The notes beneath the pieces were generated by a model. The model was not told the origin of the DNA, ran no database searches, and saw nothing but the letters and a program-made list of their open reading frames with translations. Shown in pieces: positions 5,717 to 6,760 of a stretch of 6,760 nt of DNA (the first letter of the stretch is position 1; each line of letters opens with the position of its first letter). A program made the translations under genes and the position numbers. Origin of the DNA: an uncultured Acidimicrobiaceae bacterium (lineage in GTDB: Bacteria; Actinomycetota; Acidimicrobiia; Acidimicrobiales; Microtrichaceae); NCBI GenBank assembly GCA_937868025.1, contig CALMLJ010000671.1:1-6760 (forward strand), given 5' to 3'.

Positions 5717-5768
5717 GCCGACGCCCGTTGGTGCCGGCCGGACCCGTCAGGTCGGTCGGAGCGGCCGG

Positions 5769-6760
5769 TCAGGTCGTGCGGAACGGCCCCGTCGTGAGGA
5801 ACTGCACCATCAGGTCGTAGGTCGCGGGGTACCACTCGTGGCCGGCGCCGGGGATGACGACGCGCCAGACCTCGCCGTCGTCGTCGCACGTCGTGTCGAT
5901 CCGGGCCGTCGCGAGCCCGATCTGCTGGCTCGCGTTGCTGACGCAGCCGAGCTCGTCGGCCCAGGCGTCGAGCGTCGCCGGGGGTGCCACGGGTTCGTAC
6001 GCCGCGCCGTCACCGAGACGGTCGCCGAACGCCTCGTCGAACGAGGGCGAGTTGCCGCCCGACATCGGGTATGTGTCGTCGTCGGCGCCGAGGACCGCGA
6101 GCATGGAGAAGGGCCCGGCGGTCGTGCACGACGACGTGCGGTACACCCCGGCAACGAGGATGAGCCCTGAGACCTCACCGGGATGGGAGCAGGCGAAGGC
6201 GGCGGCCACGTGGGCGCCGGCGCCGCGGCCGGCGAGCAACACCCGGGTCTGGTCGATGCACAGCTGCGCCGCCTGGTCGCGGATGATCTGCTCGACGAGC
6301 GCAGCGTCGTCGGGGCCGTCCGACGAGCCGGTGACGTTCCACTGAGTGGGATCCCCCGACGGGGCGACCGTCACGACGACGAGCTTGAGCGCAGCAGCGA
6401 GGTCGTCGAGCCGGGACTCGGCGACCAGCTGGTCGACGGACTGTCCGACGTCGCCGAAGGCGATCACGAGCGGGCGGGGCCGACCGGCGGCGACCGGTGC
6501 GGCAGCGATCACGCGGTAGCTGCGGGCCGTCCCGTCGATCGTCGTGTCGACGGTGCCGGGTGTGACGGCGGCGTCACCGGCGGGCGTTGCGCAGCCGGCG
6601 GACAACTGTTCACGGCTGACCGACGCAGCGTCGCCCAGACCGGACGCAGCACCGGTGGTCGTCGCCGGTGAGTCGTCACGAAGGTTGTTGGCCGCGATGC
6701 CGGCGGCGACGAGCGCGAGGACCACCACGGCCGCAACGATCCACCAACGGGTGCGCGACG
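5769..6760 (-). CDS. Membrane-anchored alpha/beta-hydrolase, LpqC/PHB-depolymerase-like, 5' end outside window
   Basis: The frame stays open to the window edge, so the true start lies to the right. The GTG at 6728 falls inside the membrane segment and is not the start. The visible N-terminus reads RTRWWIVAAVVVLALVAAG, a positively charged flank plus one transmembrane helix. An extracytoplasmic Ala/Thr-rich linker follows, then an esterase-like domain from about residue 70 (numbering from the 6728 GTG). Fold landmarks are RPLVIAFGD (85-93), LVVVTVAPSG (116-125), VLLAGRGAGAHVAAAFACSHP (163-183), LGADDDTYP (213-221) with the likely acid, and GAGHEW (294-299) with the likely His297. In active relatives the third landmark is GxSxG; here it is GRGAG, with Gly169 at the serine position. 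This suggests a non-catalytic or altered hydrolase. Several Cys residues could form disulfides outside the cell. It converges with the HTH gene across a 52-base gap. Confidence 0.82.
   Translation of the reverse strand, partial: SRTRWWIVAAVVVLALVAAGIAANNLRDDSPATTTGAASGLGDAASVSREQLSAGCATPAGDAAVTPGTVDTTIDGTARSYRVIAAAPVAAGRPRPLVIAFGDVGQSVDQLVAESRLDDLAAALKLVVVTVAPSGDPTQWNVTGSSDGPDDAALVEQIIRDQAAQLCIDQTRVLLAGRGAGAHVAAAFACSHPGEVSGLILVAGVYRTSSCTTAGPFSMLAVLGADDDTYPMSGGNSPSFDEAFGDRLGDGAAYEPVAPPATLDAWADELGCVSNASQQIGLATARIDTTCDDDGEVWRVVIPGAGHEWYPATYDLMVQFLTTGPFRTT

Noticed and set aside
5717..5768. Terminator between the convergent HTH and hydrolase genes
   Set aside because: The region is rich in ccgg/ggcc words that can pair in many ways, but no dominant stem or T-run was found. 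The repeated TCAGGTCG words also extend into the coding sequence.

Overview
The window is GC-rich, densely packed chromosomal DNA with actinobacterial traits: a leaderless-type promoter joined directly to a start codon, GTG/TTG starts, long antisense shadow frames, and a lipoprotein with a threonine/glutamate-rich tail. Gene content and style suggest the phylum Actinomycetota, possibly class Acidimicrobiia. This is inference, because no rRNA or marker gene is present. No tRNA, insertion sequence, phage module or CRISPR array was seen.

Left region (1-3804). An NAD-type short-chain dehydrogenase (minus strand) and an aldehyde dehydrogenase (plus strand) diverge from a 140-base gap. The gap holds a very long, nearly perfect hairpin and a promoter that appears to start transcription at the aldehyde dehydrogenase ATG. 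The aldehyde dehydrogenase is followed after 7 bases by a 2-oxoglutarate/Fe(II) oxygenase of the HalD/BesD/ArpA type, and that after 19 bases by a homologue of formaldehyde-activating enzyme (Fae). The three look like one operon. The dehydrogenase pair recalls the M. tuberculosis pair Rv2857c/Rv2858c, which lies beside glnA4 and an amidotransferase-like gene, so amine or amino-alcohol oxidation is a reasonable guess. An oxygenase coupled to Fae suggests oxidative removal of a C1 group, with formaldehyde or a related aldehyde passed on. This is the most interesting possibility in the window.

Middle region (3805-4925). A 177-base gap with an 11-bp stem-loop and repeated gggacaga words separates the operon from a small secreted lipoprotein gene. 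The lipoprotein gene is followed after 35 bases by a second, unrelated 2OG-Fe(II) oxygenase of the prolyl-4-hydroxylase-like type (HxD...H...R).

Right region (4926-6760). A gene for a protein with an XRE-like helix-turn-helix N-terminus and an unrecognised C-terminal half converges on a membrane-anchored alpha/beta-hydrolase gene whose 5' end runs off the window. The hydrolase resembles LpqC/PHB-depolymerase-type esterases, but glycine occupies the nucleophile-serine position.
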